Of a DNA stretch of 32,439 nucleotides, positions 1-8,708 are shown in pieces. A model generated the notes under the pieces. It was not told where the DNA came from. It saw only the letters and a list, made by a program, of their open reading frames with translations, and made no database searches. How positions within the stretch are numbered: position 1 is the stretch's first letter; every line of letters starts with the position of its first letter. Source of the stretch: CAZUVQ01 sp964623915 (GTDB taxonomy: Bacteria; Bacillota; Clostridia; UMGS1883; UMGS1540); the NCBI GenBank assembly GCA_964623915.1, contig CAZUVQ010000006.1, positions 1-32,439 on the forward strand, read 5' to 3'. The translations under genes and the position numbers were made by a program.

Positions 1-24
1 TCTAATTAATATGTACTATTAATA

Positions 25-100
25 CTCTGCAACTGGCAGCCATAGGTAATAACCTTTAGGCCCTTTAGTTTTGCGTCCCTATTTTTCAACAGGTTTGCCC
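25..100 (-). ncRNA. Cyclic-di-GMP-I (GEMM-I) riboswitch aptamer, reading leftward off the window
   Basis: Read on the minus strand, this stretch has the conserved GEMM-I blocks in order: GGGCAAACC, a GAAA-type loop, GGGACGCAAA, GGGCCTAAAGG (the tetraloop receptor), and TGGCTGCCAGTTGC at the 3' side. GEMM-I aptamers sense cyclic di-GMP (a subclass senses cGAMP) and usually control motility, adhesion or signalling genes. The expression platform begins in the last 24 bases and continues outside the window, so the controlled gene is not visible. The G expected in the c-di-GMP pocket seems present (GGGC), but ligand choice cannot be settled from sequence alone. Confidence 0.88.
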
Positions 101-131
101 AATTTGGAGATGAATTCTTTCATCTGTCGTC

Positions 132-160
132 AGTATACAACAAATTTTTTAACCTGTCAA
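132..160 (-). promoter_or_regulatory. Promoter for the riboswitch transcript
   Basis: On the minus strand TTGACA (155-160) is followed by a 17-base spacer and TATACT (132-137), which is close to a perfect vegetative promoter. Transcription would begin near 125 and enter a short hairpin (108-125) and then the riboswitch aptamer. This supports the riboswitch being expressed leftward. Confidence 0.8.
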
Positions 161-230
161 TACTTTTTTTGTAAAAAATTACTATTGAAATTTATTGTGA
201 AAAATATCAAACAAAAAATGTTAAAAAAGA

Positions 231-259
231 TTGACAAAAAGTATAAAAAAGTGTATAAT
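231..259 (+). promoter_or_regulatory. Promoter of the pyrimidine operon
   Basis: TTGACA (231-236), a 17-base spacer and TATAAT (254-259) match the housekeeping sigma consensus at all 12 positions. The predicted start near 266 gives a leader of about 120 bases before pyrC. It faces away from the riboswitch promoter, so the two transcripts diverge. Confidence 0.85.
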
Positions 260-278
260 TATAAAAATCTTTAAGAGC

Positions 279-364
279 GGCACATAAGCACCAACAAGGT
301 TGACATTATAATACTTTATTAAATTTTTAAGCTTTTGTTGGATAAAAGCTTAATTTTTTGTGCC
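279..364 (+). promoter_or_regulatory. Candidate transcription attenuator in the pyr leader
   Basis: The leader holds a 10-bp perfect hairpin, TTAAGCTTTT (327-336) with AAAAGCTTAA (344-353), followed directly by six Ts (354-359), which is an intrinsic terminator shape. A competing pairing joins CCAACAA (291-297) to TTGTTGG (335-341), which would break the terminator stem. An outer pair GGCACA (279-284) with TGTGCC (359-364) would enclose the whole. No PyrR-binding consensus hairpin was recognised, so the sensing agent is unknown. The structural overlap is seen; control by pyrimidines is inferred from position. Confidence 0.55.
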
Positions 365-388
365 ATCTTATATAAGAAGGAGCCGAAA

Positions 389-1651
389 ATGCCGTACGTT
401 TTAAAAAACGCCTTTGTTTACATTGACAGCAAGTTCCAAAAAGTTGATATTTCTGTTTCAGGCGGTTATATCAGCTGCCTGTCATCATTTTCAGATATTG
501 CCGACACCCGTATTTTTGATTTTAATAACTATTATATTTTTCCCGGTCTCGTTGATGTTCATGTTCATCTACGGGAGCCGGGTTTTTTATATAAAGAAAC
601 AATTAAAACGGGTACTATGGCAGCAGCAGCAGGCGGATACACAGCCGTATGCTCCATGCCAAACTTAAGCCCTGTACCCGATAGCATAGAAAACATCAGA
701 GTTCAAACGGATGCTATAGCGAAGGATGCTGTTATTAATGTACATCCCTATGCTTCAATCACAAATGGTGAACTGGGGAATGAGCTTGTAAATTTTGATG
801 AATTAAGTAAATATTGTATTGCTTTTTCCGATGATGGACGAGGAGTACAATCAGAAGAAATGATGAGGGAAGCCATGGGGCTTGCCAAAAAAAATGGCAA
901 AATAATAGCCGCCCACTGTGAGGATGAAAGCCTTTTAAACAGCGGCTATATACACGACGGAGAGTATGCCGCTATTCACGCACATCGTGGTATCCCGTCA
1001 GAGAGTGAATATAAACAGGTTGGAAGGGATCTATCTCTTGTATCAAAAACAGGCTGCAAGTACCACGTATGCCATGTTTCCACAAAAGAAAGCGTTGCTT
1101 TAATTCGTAAAGCGAAAAAAGCAGGCCTTGATGTAACATGTGAAACAGCACCTCATTATCTTGTGCTAAATGATATGGATATAAAAGAAGATGGCAAATT
1201 TAAAATGAATCCTCCCATCAGAAGCGAGGCTGATAGGTCGGCGCTGATTGAAGGAATTTGTGACGGTACAATAGATATTATCTCAACCGACCATGCGCCA
1301 CATTCACATGAAGAAAAAAATAGGGGCTTAAAAGACAGCCTTATGGGTGTATCAGGTATTGAAACGGCTTTCCCCGTTTTATATACAGCTCTTGTTCGTA
1401 AAAATATTATTACGCTTGAAAAGCTTATCACTCTCATGCATGATAACCCCGGAAAACGGTTTGGGATAAGCAATCCGATAGAAATCGGCAAACTGGCAAA
1501 TTTGACTGTTTTTAATCTTAATGAATGTTATAACATTGATGCAAAAGAATTTATATCAAAGGGTAAAAGTACACCTTTTGACAGCTATAATGTTTACGGT
1601 AAATGTAAAATGACCATTTGTAATGGCAATATTGTTTGGCAGGATATATAA
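389..1651 (+). CDS. pyrC: Dihydroorotase
   Basis: Cyclises carbamoyl-aspartate to dihydroorotate, step three of UMP synthesis. The 420-residue length fits class I bacterial dihydroorotase. The metal-binding DVHVHLREPG motif lies near residues 56-65; FSDDG, CHVS, ETAPHYL and STDHAPHS follow in family order, and the Asp of FSDDG fits the class I pattern in which Asp rather than a carboxylated Lys bridges the metals. The ATG at 389 is chosen because it has AAGGAG seven bases upstream; an in-frame upstream start at 335 falls inside the leader hairpin. It is the first gene of the operon and ends 19 bases before the carB start. Confidence 0.95.
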   Translation: MPYVLKNAFVYIDSKFQKVDISVSGGYISCLSSFSDIADTRIFDFNNYYIFPGLVDVHVHLREPGFLYKETIKTGTMAAAAGGYTAVCSMPNLSPVPDSIENIRVQTDAIAKDAVINVHPYASITNGELGNELVNFDELSKYCIAFSDDGRGVQSEEMMREAMGLAKKNGKIIAAHCEDESLLNSGYIHDGEYAAIHAHRGIPSESEYKQVGRDLSLVSKTGCKYHVCHVSTKESVALIRKAKKAGLDVTCETAPHYLVLNDMDIKEDGKFKMNPPIRSEADRSALIEGICDGTIDIISTDHAPHSHEEKNRGLKDSLMGVSGIETAFPVLYTALVRKNIITLEKLITLMHDNPGKRFGISNPIEIGKLANLTVFNLNECYNIDAKEFISKGKSTPFDSYNVYGKCKMTICNGNIVWQDI

Positions 1652-1670
1652 ATATAGGAGGAAGAAAAAA

Positions 1671-4600
1671 TTGGCAAAGAGAAAAGACATCAAAAAGATT
1701 TTAATAATAGGTTCAGGCCCAATAGTAATAGGTCAGGCGGCGGAATTTGATTATGCAGGCACACAGGCTTGCATCGCCCTAAAAGATGAAGGCTATGAAG
1801 TGGTGTTAGTCAACTCAAACCCGGCTACAATAATGACCGATACAATAATGGCAGATAAGGTTTACATGGAGCCTTTAACTCTTGAGTATGTTGCTAAAAT
1901 TTTAAGATATGAACGTCCTGATGCCATATTGCCGGGCATAGGCGGTCAAACAGGGCTTAACCTTGCAATGCAGCTTTCTAACAAAGGGATTTTAAAAGAA
2001 TGTAATGTCACCCTTCTTGGCACAAACATAGAGAGCATTGAAAAAGCTGAGGACAGAGAGCTTTTCAAGGAAATGTGTGAGTCAATAGGAGAGCCTACCA
2101 TACCATCACGAATTACTTATAACATGAAATCGGCAATTGAAGCTGCAAAAGAAATAGGCTATCCTGTTGTTTTGCGCCCTGCATTTACCCTTGGCGGAAC
2201 CGGCGGCGGATTTGCGTATGACGAAAACGAGCTTGTGAAAATGATGGAAAACGCATTAAAGCTTTCTCCCACTCATCAGGTGCTTGTTGAAAAAAGCGTA
2301 AAGGGCTTTAAAGAAATTGAATTTGAGGTTATGCGTGACGGTACTGACAGGGCAATAGTTATATGCGGCATGGAAAATGTTGACCCCGTCGGCGTGCATA
2401 CAGGTGATTCAATTGTTGTAGCCCCAATTCTCACTTTATCGGATGATGATTACAATATGCTTTCGCAAAGCGCACTGAAAATTATAAGAGAGCTTAAAAT
2501 TGAAGGCGGCTGTAATGTTCAGTTTGCGCTGGATCCACATTCTTCTGAATATTTTCTCATAGAAGTAAACCCCCGTGTTTCACGCTCCTCCGCACTTGCT
2601 TCAAAGGCAAGCGGATATCCCATTGCAAGGGTAACTGCGAAAATTGCCGTGGGAATGACGCTTGACGAGATTACAATAGAAAATACAACTGCAAATTATG
2701 AGCCTTACCTTGATTACATTGTTGCAAAACTACCACGTTTCCCATTTGATAAGTTTGCCTCTGCTACAAATATACTCGGAACACAGATGAAGGCAACCGG
2801 CGAGGTTATGGGAATTGGAAGTACTTTTGAAGAGTGTCTTTTAAAATCGGTGCGTTCCCTTGAAATTGGTGTTTGTCATCTTCATATGTCAAAATTTGAT
2901 ACAATGAGTAATGAGCAGATGCTCTCTTATATCTCGGATTCTCGTGATGACGGTATTTTTGCAATAGCACAGCTTATAAGAGGCGGCGTGTCAACAGAAA
3001 AAATATCAGCTGTAACAAATATAACTAAATATTTTCTCGATAAAATTAAAGGAATAATCGAATTTGAAAAAATTATCAGCGAAAATATAAATGATATAGA
3101 AATCCTTAAAAAAGCCAAAAAAATGGGTTTTTCAGATGCATTTATTGCAAAGCTGTGGAATACCCAAGAAAAGGCTTTATATGATTTGCGTAAACAAAAT
3201 GGAATTTTCCCCGTATATAAAATGGTAGATACAAGCCGTCAGGGCAGTTATATTCCATATTTTTATTCTACCTATGACTCTTTGAATGAATCAAAAATCA
3301 GCGATAAAAAGAAAATTATTGTATTGGGCAGCGGCCCTATCAGAATAGGGCAGGGCATTGAGTTTGATTATTCTACCGTTCACGCCGTTAAAACAATAAA
3401 AGAAAACGGCTTTGAAGCAATTATAATTAATAATAACCCCGAAACAGTTTCCACAGATTACACTACAAGCGATAAGCTTTATTTTGAACCGCTTACCGTT
3501 GAGGATGTTATGAATATAGTAGAACTTGAAAAGCCCTTGGGAATAGTTGCCTCTCTCGGTGGGCAAACGGCAATTAATTTAGCACAGCCCTTAATGCAGC
3601 GCGGTGTAAAGATTATAGGTACCGACTGTGAGGCAATCGAAACAGCCGAAAACCGTGATTCTTTTGAGAAATTATTAAAAAAGCTTTCCATTCCCCAACC
3701 TGCCGGAAAAGCTGTTACAAGCATTGAAGACGGTGTTGCCACCGCCAAAAAAATCGGGTACCCTGTTTTAGTACGCCCCAGCTATGTTTTGGGCGGTCGT
3801 GCAATGCAGATTGTGGCAGACGAAGATGGACTACGCCGTTATCTTAAAACTGCGGTTGAAATTGACGTTGACAAGCCTGTTTTAGTTGATAAATATATAA
3901 TAGGTAAAGAGCTTGAAGTTGATGCGGTTTGCGACGGCAGGGATGTTTTTGTTCCTGGTATTATGGAGCATGTTGAGAGAACGGGAATACATTCGGGCGA
4001 CAGTATAAGTGTTTATCCCACCTTCAGCGTGTCAGACAAAGCAAAGGGCACAATACTTGAATACACCAAAAAACTTGGTCTTGGCATAGGCATTATTGGG
4101 CTATTCAATATTCAGTTTATTGTTGATAAAAATGAAAACGTATATATAATAGAGGTAAACCCCCGCTCCTCAAGAACTGTTCCTTTCCTCTCTAAATCAA
4201 CCGGTTACCAACTGGCAGATATTGCAACGATGGTGATACTTGGCAAAACACTCAAGGAGCAGGGCTATTTTACTATGTATCCTGAGGAAAAAAAGAGATG
4301 GTACGTCAAGGTTCCCGCATTTTCATTTAATAAAATCCGTGGCATAGATGCATACCTCTCCCCTGAAATGAAATCCACAGGCGAAGCAATCGGTTACGAC
4401 AAAAAGCTTAATAGGGCATTATACAAGGCACTGCAAGCAAGCGGAATGAATGTTGTAAATTATGGTACAGTATTTGCAACTGTCTCTGATAAGGACAAAG
4501 AAGAGGCGCTCCCATTGCTCAAAAGGTTCTATGAGCTTGGTTTTAACATTGAAGCTACCCACGGAACAGCACAGTATTTAAAGAAAAACGGAATAAAAAC

Positions 4601-4847
4601 AAGAGAAAAGGCAAAAATCAGCCAGGGAAGCGAGGAAATACTGGATTCTATACGCCATGGATATGTAAGCTATGTTATCAATACGAGAGACTTACATTCC
4701 ACAAGCCAGGAAACTGACGGATATCTGATACGAAGGTGTGCGGTTGAAAACAATGTAACCATGTTTACAGCACTTGACACTGTGCGTGTTTTGCTTGATG
4801 TATTAGAGGAAACAACTCTCACTATCTCAACAATAGATAAGGAGTAA
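1671..4847 (+). CDS. carB: Carbamoyl-phosphate synthase large subunit
   Basis: Makes carbamoyl phosphate from bicarbonate, ATP and ammonia supplied by the CarA glutaminase subunit. The 1058-residue protein is full length with two homologous ATP-grasp halves, each opening with a GSGPI-IGQ nucleotide motif (GSGPIVIGQAAEFDYAG and GSGPIRIGQGIEFDYS), and a C-terminal MGS-like allosteric domain from about residue 930. Start is TTG at 1671, nine bases after AGGAGG (1656-1661); the longer frame reading back into pyrC lacks a ribosome site and is not family-like. The small subunit carA is not next to it and is not in the window, so it must be encoded elsewhere. Confidence 0.95.
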   Translation: MAKRKDIKKILIIGSGPIVIGQAAEFDYAGTQACIALKDEGYEVVLVNSNPATIMTDTIMADKVYMEPLTLEYVAKILRYERPDAILPGIGGQTGLNLAMQLSNKGILKECNVTLLGTNIESIEKAEDRELFKEMCESIGEPTIPSRITYNMKSAIEAAKEIGYPVVLRPAFTLGGTGGGFAYDENELVKMMENALKLSPTHQVLVEKSVKGFKEIEFEVMRDGTDRAIVICGMENVDPVGVHTGDSIVVAPILTLSDDDYNMLSQSALKIIRELKIEGGCNVQFALDPHSSEYFLIEVNPRVSRSSALASKASGYPIARVTAKIAVGMTLDEITIENTTANYEPYLDYIVAKLPRFPFDKFASATNILGTQMKATGEVMGIGSTFEECLLKSVRSLEIGVCHLHMSKFDTMSNEQMLSYISDSRDDGIFAIAQLIRGGVSTEKISAVTNITKYFLDKIKGIIEFEKIISENINDIEILKKAKKMGFSDAFIAKLWNTQEKALYDLRKQNGIFPVYKMVDTSRQGSYIPYFYSTYDSLNESKISDKKKIIVLGSGPIRIGQGIEFDYSTVHAVKTIKENGFEAIIINNNPETVSTDYTTSDKLYFEPLTVEDVMNIVELEKPLGIVASLGGQTAINLAQPLMQRGVKIIGTDCEAIETAENRDSFEKLLKKLSIPQPAGKAVTSIEDGVATAKKIGYPVLVRPSYVLGGRAMQIVADEDGLRRYLKTAVEIDVDKPVLVDKYIIGKELEVDAVCDGRDVFVPGIMEHVERTGIHSGDSISVYPTFSVSDKAKGTILEYTKKLGLGIGIIGLFNIQFIVDKNENVYIIEVNPRSSRTVPFLSKSTGYQLADIATMVILGKTLKEQGYFTMYPEEKKRWYVKVPAFSFNKIRGIDAYLSPEMKSTGEAIGYDKKLNRALYKALQASGMNVVNYGTVFATVSDKDKEEALPLLKRFYELGFNIEATHGTAQYLKKNGIKTREKAKISQGSEEILDSIRHGYVSYVINTRDLHSTSQETDGYLIRRCAVENNVTMFTALDTVRVLLDVLEETTLTISTIDKE

Positions 4848-4849
4848 AA

Positions 4850-5581
4850 ATGAAACAAGGAATATATGAAATAGCACACAACAAGCTTTTGGCTAAAAAT
4901 ACCTATGAAATGAAATTGACGGGAGATACATCTGCCATCACCTCTGCCGGTCAGTTTGTAGATATTTTGCTTGACAGCTTTTATCTTAGAAGACCGCTTT
5001 CAGTTTGTGATTACGATGAAAGCAGCATAACTTTAATATATAAAACCATCGGAAAAGGCACGGAATATATGGCAACACTCAAAACGGGTGACAAGCTCGA
5101 TTTGCTGACAGGCCTTGGTAACGGATATGATACAAGCTTTAGCGGTGACCATCCGCTTTTGGTAGGCGGCGGTGTCGGAATACCCCCTTTGTATAATTTG
5201 GCTAAAAAACTAATAAAACAAGGAAAAAGTGTTACTGTTATCCTTGGTTTTAATAGTATTGACGAAGTTTTTTACAAAAAAGAATTTGAAAAACTGGGTG
5301 CCGTGGTTTATGTCACAACGGTTGACGGCAGTATGGGAATATGTGGCTTTGTAACTGATGCCATGAAAAAGCTTAGCTATACCTATTTATATACGTGTGG
5401 CCCACAGCCAATGCTTTTGGCTGTTTACAATATTTGTGTAACCTCCGGTCAATTCAGCTTTGAAGAAAGAATGGGCTGTGGTTTTGGTGCATGTATGGGC
5501 TGTTCATGCGAAACAAAGTATGGCAACAAGCGGATTTGCAAGGATGGGCCGGTGCTTTTAAAGGAGGAAATAATATGGTAG
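4850..5581 (+). CDS. pyrK: Dihydroorotate dehydrogenase B electron-transfer subunit
   Basis: Passes electrons from the PyrD FMN to NAD+ through FAD and a [2Fe-2S] cluster. The 243-residue protein has the ferredoxin-reductase fold motifs LRRPLSVCDYD (flavin site) and GGGVGIPPL (nucleotide site), then a Cys-rich tail with C210, C215, C218 and C230 (plus C220) that fits the cluster ligands of PyrK. AAGGAG overlaps the carB stop, so translation is coupled. Its last seven bases overlap pyrD, matching the tight heterotetramer the two proteins form. Confidence 0.94.
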   Translation: MKQGIYEIAHNKLLAKNTYEMKLTGDTSAITSAGQFVDILLDSFYLRRPLSVCDYDESSITLIYKTIGKGTEYMATLKTGDKLDLLTGLGNGYDTSFSGDHPLLVGGGVGIPPLYNLAKKLIKQGKSVTVILGFNSIDEVFYKKEFEKLGAVVYVTTVDGSMGICGFVTDAMKKLSYTYLYTCGPQPMLLAVYNICVTSGQFSFEERMGCGFGACMGCSCETKYGNKRICKDGPVLLKEEIIW

Positions 5582-6492
5582 ATATTTCAACAACTTTAAG
5601 CGGTATAAAGCTTGATAACCCTGTAATTCCTGCAAGCGGCACGTTTGGCTTTGGATATGAATTTGCTGAAATATACGATATTAATATTCTTGGTTCACTT
5701 TCATTTAAGGGAACTACAAAAGAGCCACGTTTTGGCAACATGACGCCACGAATAGCGGAGTGTACTGCCGGTATGATAAATTCAGTGGGTCTGCAAAATC
5801 CGGGCATAAAAAAAGTTATCTCCGAAGAATTACCAAAACTCAAAAAGGTTTTCGGTAAGCCTTGTATTGCCAACATAAGCGGTTTTTCTCTTGAAGAATA
5901 CGTGTACTGCTGTGAAAAAATCGATAAAGAAGAACAGGTAGGCATTATTGAGGTTAATATTAGTTGCCCTAATGTTCATAACGGCGGTATGGCATTCGGC
6001 ACTAATGCAAACTCTGCCGCAGAGGTGACAAGGGCAGTTAAGAAAGTGACAAAAAAGCCCGTTTATATAAAATTATCGCCTAACGTAACCGATATAAAAT
6101 CAATAGCAAAAGCATGTGAGGCAGCAGGTGCAGACGGCATAAGCCTAATTAATACACTTTTGGGAATGAGAATAAACCTTAGAACAAAAAAGTGTGTTAT
6201 AGCAAATAAAATGGGTGGTTTTTCGGGAAGCGCAATTTTCCCCGTTGCCCTTCGCATGGTTTATGAGGTTTTTGAGGCTGTTAAAATACCGGTCATTGGA
6301 ATTGGCGGTGTTACTACTGCTGAGGATGTTATAGAAATGATGCTTGCAGGTGCTGCAGCTGTACAGGTTGGTGCCGCAAATCTTGTTGACCCGCTTGTAT
6401 GCAAAAAAATAATCAATGATTTGCCAAAGGTAATGGAGAAATATAAAATAAACAGTTTACAGGAAATAATAGGAGGTGCTCACAATGGGTAA
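5575..6492 (+). CDS. pyrD: Dihydroorotate dehydrogenase B catalytic subunit (class 1B)
   Basis: Oxidises dihydroorotate to orotate with FMN. The 305-residue TIM barrel shows VNISCPN with Cys131, the catalytic base of class 1B enzymes, and late glycine-rich phosphate/FMN motifs (IGIGGV, AGAAAVQVG). The class 1B call is supported by the adjacent pyrK. ATG at 5575 is chosen because AAAGGAGG lies just upstream and the protein then begins like other class 1B enzymes; the longer frame would run far into pyrK. It overlaps pyrK by 7 bases and pyrF by 8. Confidence 0.95.
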   Translation: MVDISTTLSGIKLDNPVIPASGTFGFGYEFAEIYDINILGSLSFKGTTKEPRFGNMTPRIAECTAGMINSVGLQNPGIKKVISEELPKLKKVFGKPCIANISGFSLEEYVYCCEKIDKEEQVGIIEVNISCPNVHNGGMAFGTNANSAAEVTRAVKKVTKKPVYIKLSPNVTDIKSIAKACEAAGADGISLINTLLGMRINLRTKKCVIANKMGGFSGSAIFPVALRMVYEVFEAVKIPVIGIGGVTTAEDVIEMMLAGAAAVQVGAANLVDPLVCKKIINDLPKVMEKYKINSLQEIIGGAHNG

Positions 6493-7138
6493 AGATGTAA
6501 TAGTTGCTTGTGATTTCAGCTGTAAGGAAGATGCTTTGAGGTTTCTTGATAAATTTACAGATGAAAAACCCTATGTAAAGATAGGGATGGAGCTTTTTTA
6601 CGGAGCAGGCCCCGAAATAGTAAAGGAAATTAAAAAAAGAGGACATAAAATATTTCTTGATTTAAAGCTTTGCGATATTCCAAACACAGTAAAAAAATCA
6701 ATGAGTGTTTTATCAGGGCTTGATGTTGATATGACAAATCTTCACGCTTTTGGCACGATTGCCATGATGGAAGCCGCAATAGAAGGGCTTACACGTTCAG
6801 ACAAAACAAGGCCTTTATTGATAGCCGTTACACTTCTTACCTCAACCAGTCAGGAAAGAATGAAAAATGATTTGCTCATATCTGAGCCGCTTGACAAGGT
6901 AGTAATGCACTATGCTAAAAATGCAATGACAGCAGGGCTTGACGGCGTTGTATGCTCTCCCCTTGAAGCAGGAAAGGTTAAAGAAAACTGTGGGAATAAC
7001 TTTATTACAGTAACGCCAGGAGTTAGGTTTGCTGACGGCGAGGTGGGTGACCAGGTTCGTGTTACAACGCCACAGAAAGCTAAGGAATTGGGTTCTGACT
7101 ATATAGTAGTTGGCAGACCCATTACAGGTGCTGATTGA
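6485..7138 (+). CDS. pyrF: Orotidine 5'-phosphate decarboxylase, short C-terminus
   Basis: Decarboxylates OMP to UMP, the last step. The D-x-K-x-x-D catalytic set is present as D59, K61 and D64 in FLDLKLCDIPNT, and TPGVR and the phosphate-binding VVGRPIT motif follow. ATG at 6485 has AGGAGG (6471-6476) eight bases upstream. The protein is 217 residues and stops four residues after GRPIT; many bacterial PyrF proteins continue with a last helix of about 15-20 residues (DP--A--). Nothing in the other frames supplies it because the pyrE ribosome site follows at once. It is probably active since all catalytic residues are kept. Confidence 0.93.
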   Translation: MGKDVIVACDFSCKEDALRFLDKFTDEKPYVKIGMELFYGAGPEIVKEIKKRGHKIFLDLKLCDIPNTVKKSMSVLSGLDVDMTNLHAFGTIAMMEAAIEGLTRSDKTRPLLIAVTLLTSTSQERMKNDLLISEPLDKVVMHYAKNAMTAGLDGVVCSPLEAGKVKENCGNNFITVTPGVRFADGEVGDQVRVTTPQKAKELGSDYIVVGRPITGAD

Positions 7139-7149
7139 AGGAGATTAAA

Positions 7150-7788
7150 ATGGAAAAAAAGATAGCAAAGGATTTACTTTCAATTGGGGCAGTTTTTATA
7201 AGGCCCGATGAGCCTTTTACATGGGCAAGCGGTATAAAAAGCCCGGTCTACTGTGACAACCGCCTTACACTTACATCTACAGATGTCAGAGATGACATTG
7301 AAAATGCTCTTGCAGATACAATCAAAAAATTTTATCCCGATGCAGAGGTTTTAATGGGTACATCAACGGCAGGAATTGCGCATGCGGCAATAACTGCTCA
7401 CATTTTAAGCCTTCCTATGGGATATGTGAGAAGCGGTGCAAAGGACCATGGCAGAGGTAATCAGATTGAAGGCAAACTCACGGCAGGGCAAAAGGTTGTT
7501 GTCGTTGAGGATCTAATTTCAACCGGGGGAAGCGTTATTGAAGTGGTAAATGTTCTGCGTAATGCCGGAGCTGTTGTTTTGGGAATTGTCAGTATTTTTA
7601 CCTACGGCATGGTAAAAGGGCTTGAAAGGCTGCAAAATGCAGATATTAAAAACATCAGCCTTACAAACTTTGATGTAATTGCAGAGGTTGCCGCAAAAAC
7701 AGGTTATATAAAAGAATCCGATATACAAAGACTATTGGCTTTTCGTGATAACCCATCAGACGAAAGCTGGCTGGAGAGTGTGATATGA
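7150..7788 (+). CDS. pyrE: Orotate phosphoribosyltransferase
   Basis: Joins orotate and PRPP to give OMP. The 212-residue protein has the PRPP-binding signature VVVVEDLISTGGS at about residues 116-128, the flexible-loop sequence RSGAKDHGRGNQIEG before it, and orotate-contacting residues in the N-terminal hood. ATG at 7150 follows AAGGAG (7138-7143), which overlaps the pyrF stop. An in-frame TTG at 7135 has no good ribosome site. It overlaps pyrB by four bases (ATGA). Confidence 0.95.
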   Translation: MEKKIAKDLLSIGAVFIRPDEPFTWASGIKSPVYCDNRLTLTSTDVRDDIENALADTIKKFYPDAEVLMGTSTAGIAHAAITAHILSLPMGYVRSGAKDHGRGNQIEGKLTAGQKVVVVEDLISTGGSVIEVVNVLRNAGAVVLGIVSIFTYGMVKGLERLQNADIKNISLTNFDVIAEVAAKTGYIKESDIQRLLAFRDNPSDESWLESVI

Positions 7789-8708
7789 AAAACCTTATCG
7801 ATATACTTGATTTATCCGAAAAAGAAATTGAAAAACTGATTTCTGTGGCAAAGGACATAATTGATAACCCTTGTAGTTACAGCGAAAAATGCAGGGGCAA
7901 AAAACTGGCAACACTCTTTTTTGAGCCTTCCACAAGAACAAGGCTTAGCTTTGAGGCAGCCATGTATGAGCTTGGCGGAAATGTTTTAGGTTTTTCAGAG
8001 GCAATTTCAAGCTCTGCTGCAAAGGGTGAAAGTGTTGCCGATACAGCTAAAACAGTAAGCTGTTATGCGGACATAATAGCTATGCGCCACCCAAAAGAGG
8101 GAGCGCCGCTTGTTGCCGCCATGAATGTGGGAATACCGGTTATAAACGCAGGTGATGGAGGGCACAATCACCCCACCCAAACGCTGGCTGACCTTCTGAC
8201 TATATACATGGAAAAAGAGAGGCTTTCTGATTTCACAATAGGCTTTTGCGGTGACCTGAAATTCGGAAGAACCGTTCATTCATTAATAGCCGCACTTTCA
8301 CGTTATACAGGAATTAATATTGTTCTCATTTCCCCACGTGAACTAAGGCTGCCCGATTATGTTAAAAACGGAATACTTGAAAAAAAGAATATAGATTATA
8401 AAGAAACAAGTGACCTTGATACAGTCATTAGTGAACTTGATGTTTTGTATATGACAAGGGTTCAAAAAGAAAGGTTTTTCAGCGAGGAAGAATATTTAAG
8501 GCTGAAAGATAGCTATATTCTGACAGAAGAAAAGCTGAAAAATGCAAAAACTGACCTTTGTATAATGCATCCTCTGCCAAGAGTAAATGAAATATCCGTT
8601 TCAATTGACAAGGATCCGCGCGCTTGTTATTTTAAACAGGTGCTTTACGGAAAATACATGAGAATGGCTCTTATTCTGAAACTGCTGGAGGCTCTAAATG
8701 AATATTGA
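7785..8708 (+). CDS. pyrB: Aspartate carbamoyltransferase catalytic chain
   Basis: Condenses carbamoyl phosphate with aspartate, the committed step. The 307-residue protein shows the carbamoyl-phosphate loop FEPSTRTR (STRTR at 49-53), the 80s-loop Lys segment SSAAKGESV, HPTQ at 129-132, and HPLPR near residue 265. It starts in the pyrE stop (ATGA overlap) and overlaps pyrI by 11 bases. The presence of pyrI indicates an allosterically controlled holoenzyme of the E. coli type rather than the free trimer of Bacillus. Confidence 0.96.
   Translation: MKNLIDILDLSEKEIEKLISVAKDIIDNPCSYSEKCRGKKLATLFFEPSTRTRLSFEAAMYELGGNVLGFSEAISSSAAKGESVADTAKTVSCYADIIAMRHPKEGAPLVAAMNVGIPVINAGDGGHNHPTQTLADLLTIYMEKERLSDFTIGFCGDLKFGRTVHSLIAALSRYTGINIVLISPRELRLPDYVKNGILEKKNIDYKETSDLDTVISELDVLYMTRVQKERFFSEEEYLRLKDSYILTEEKLKNAKTDLCIMHPLPRVNEISVSIDKDPRACYFKQVLYGKYMRMALILKLLEALNEY

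Noticed and set aside
71..274. Open frame of 67 codons on the plus strand
   Set aside because: It reads antisense through the riboswitch and its promoter, has no ribosome site, and is composed of AT-rich low-complexity codons.
300..313. TTGACATTATAAT as a second pyr promoter
   Set aside because: The two hexamers are almost adjacent and cannot form a sigma-70-type promoter.
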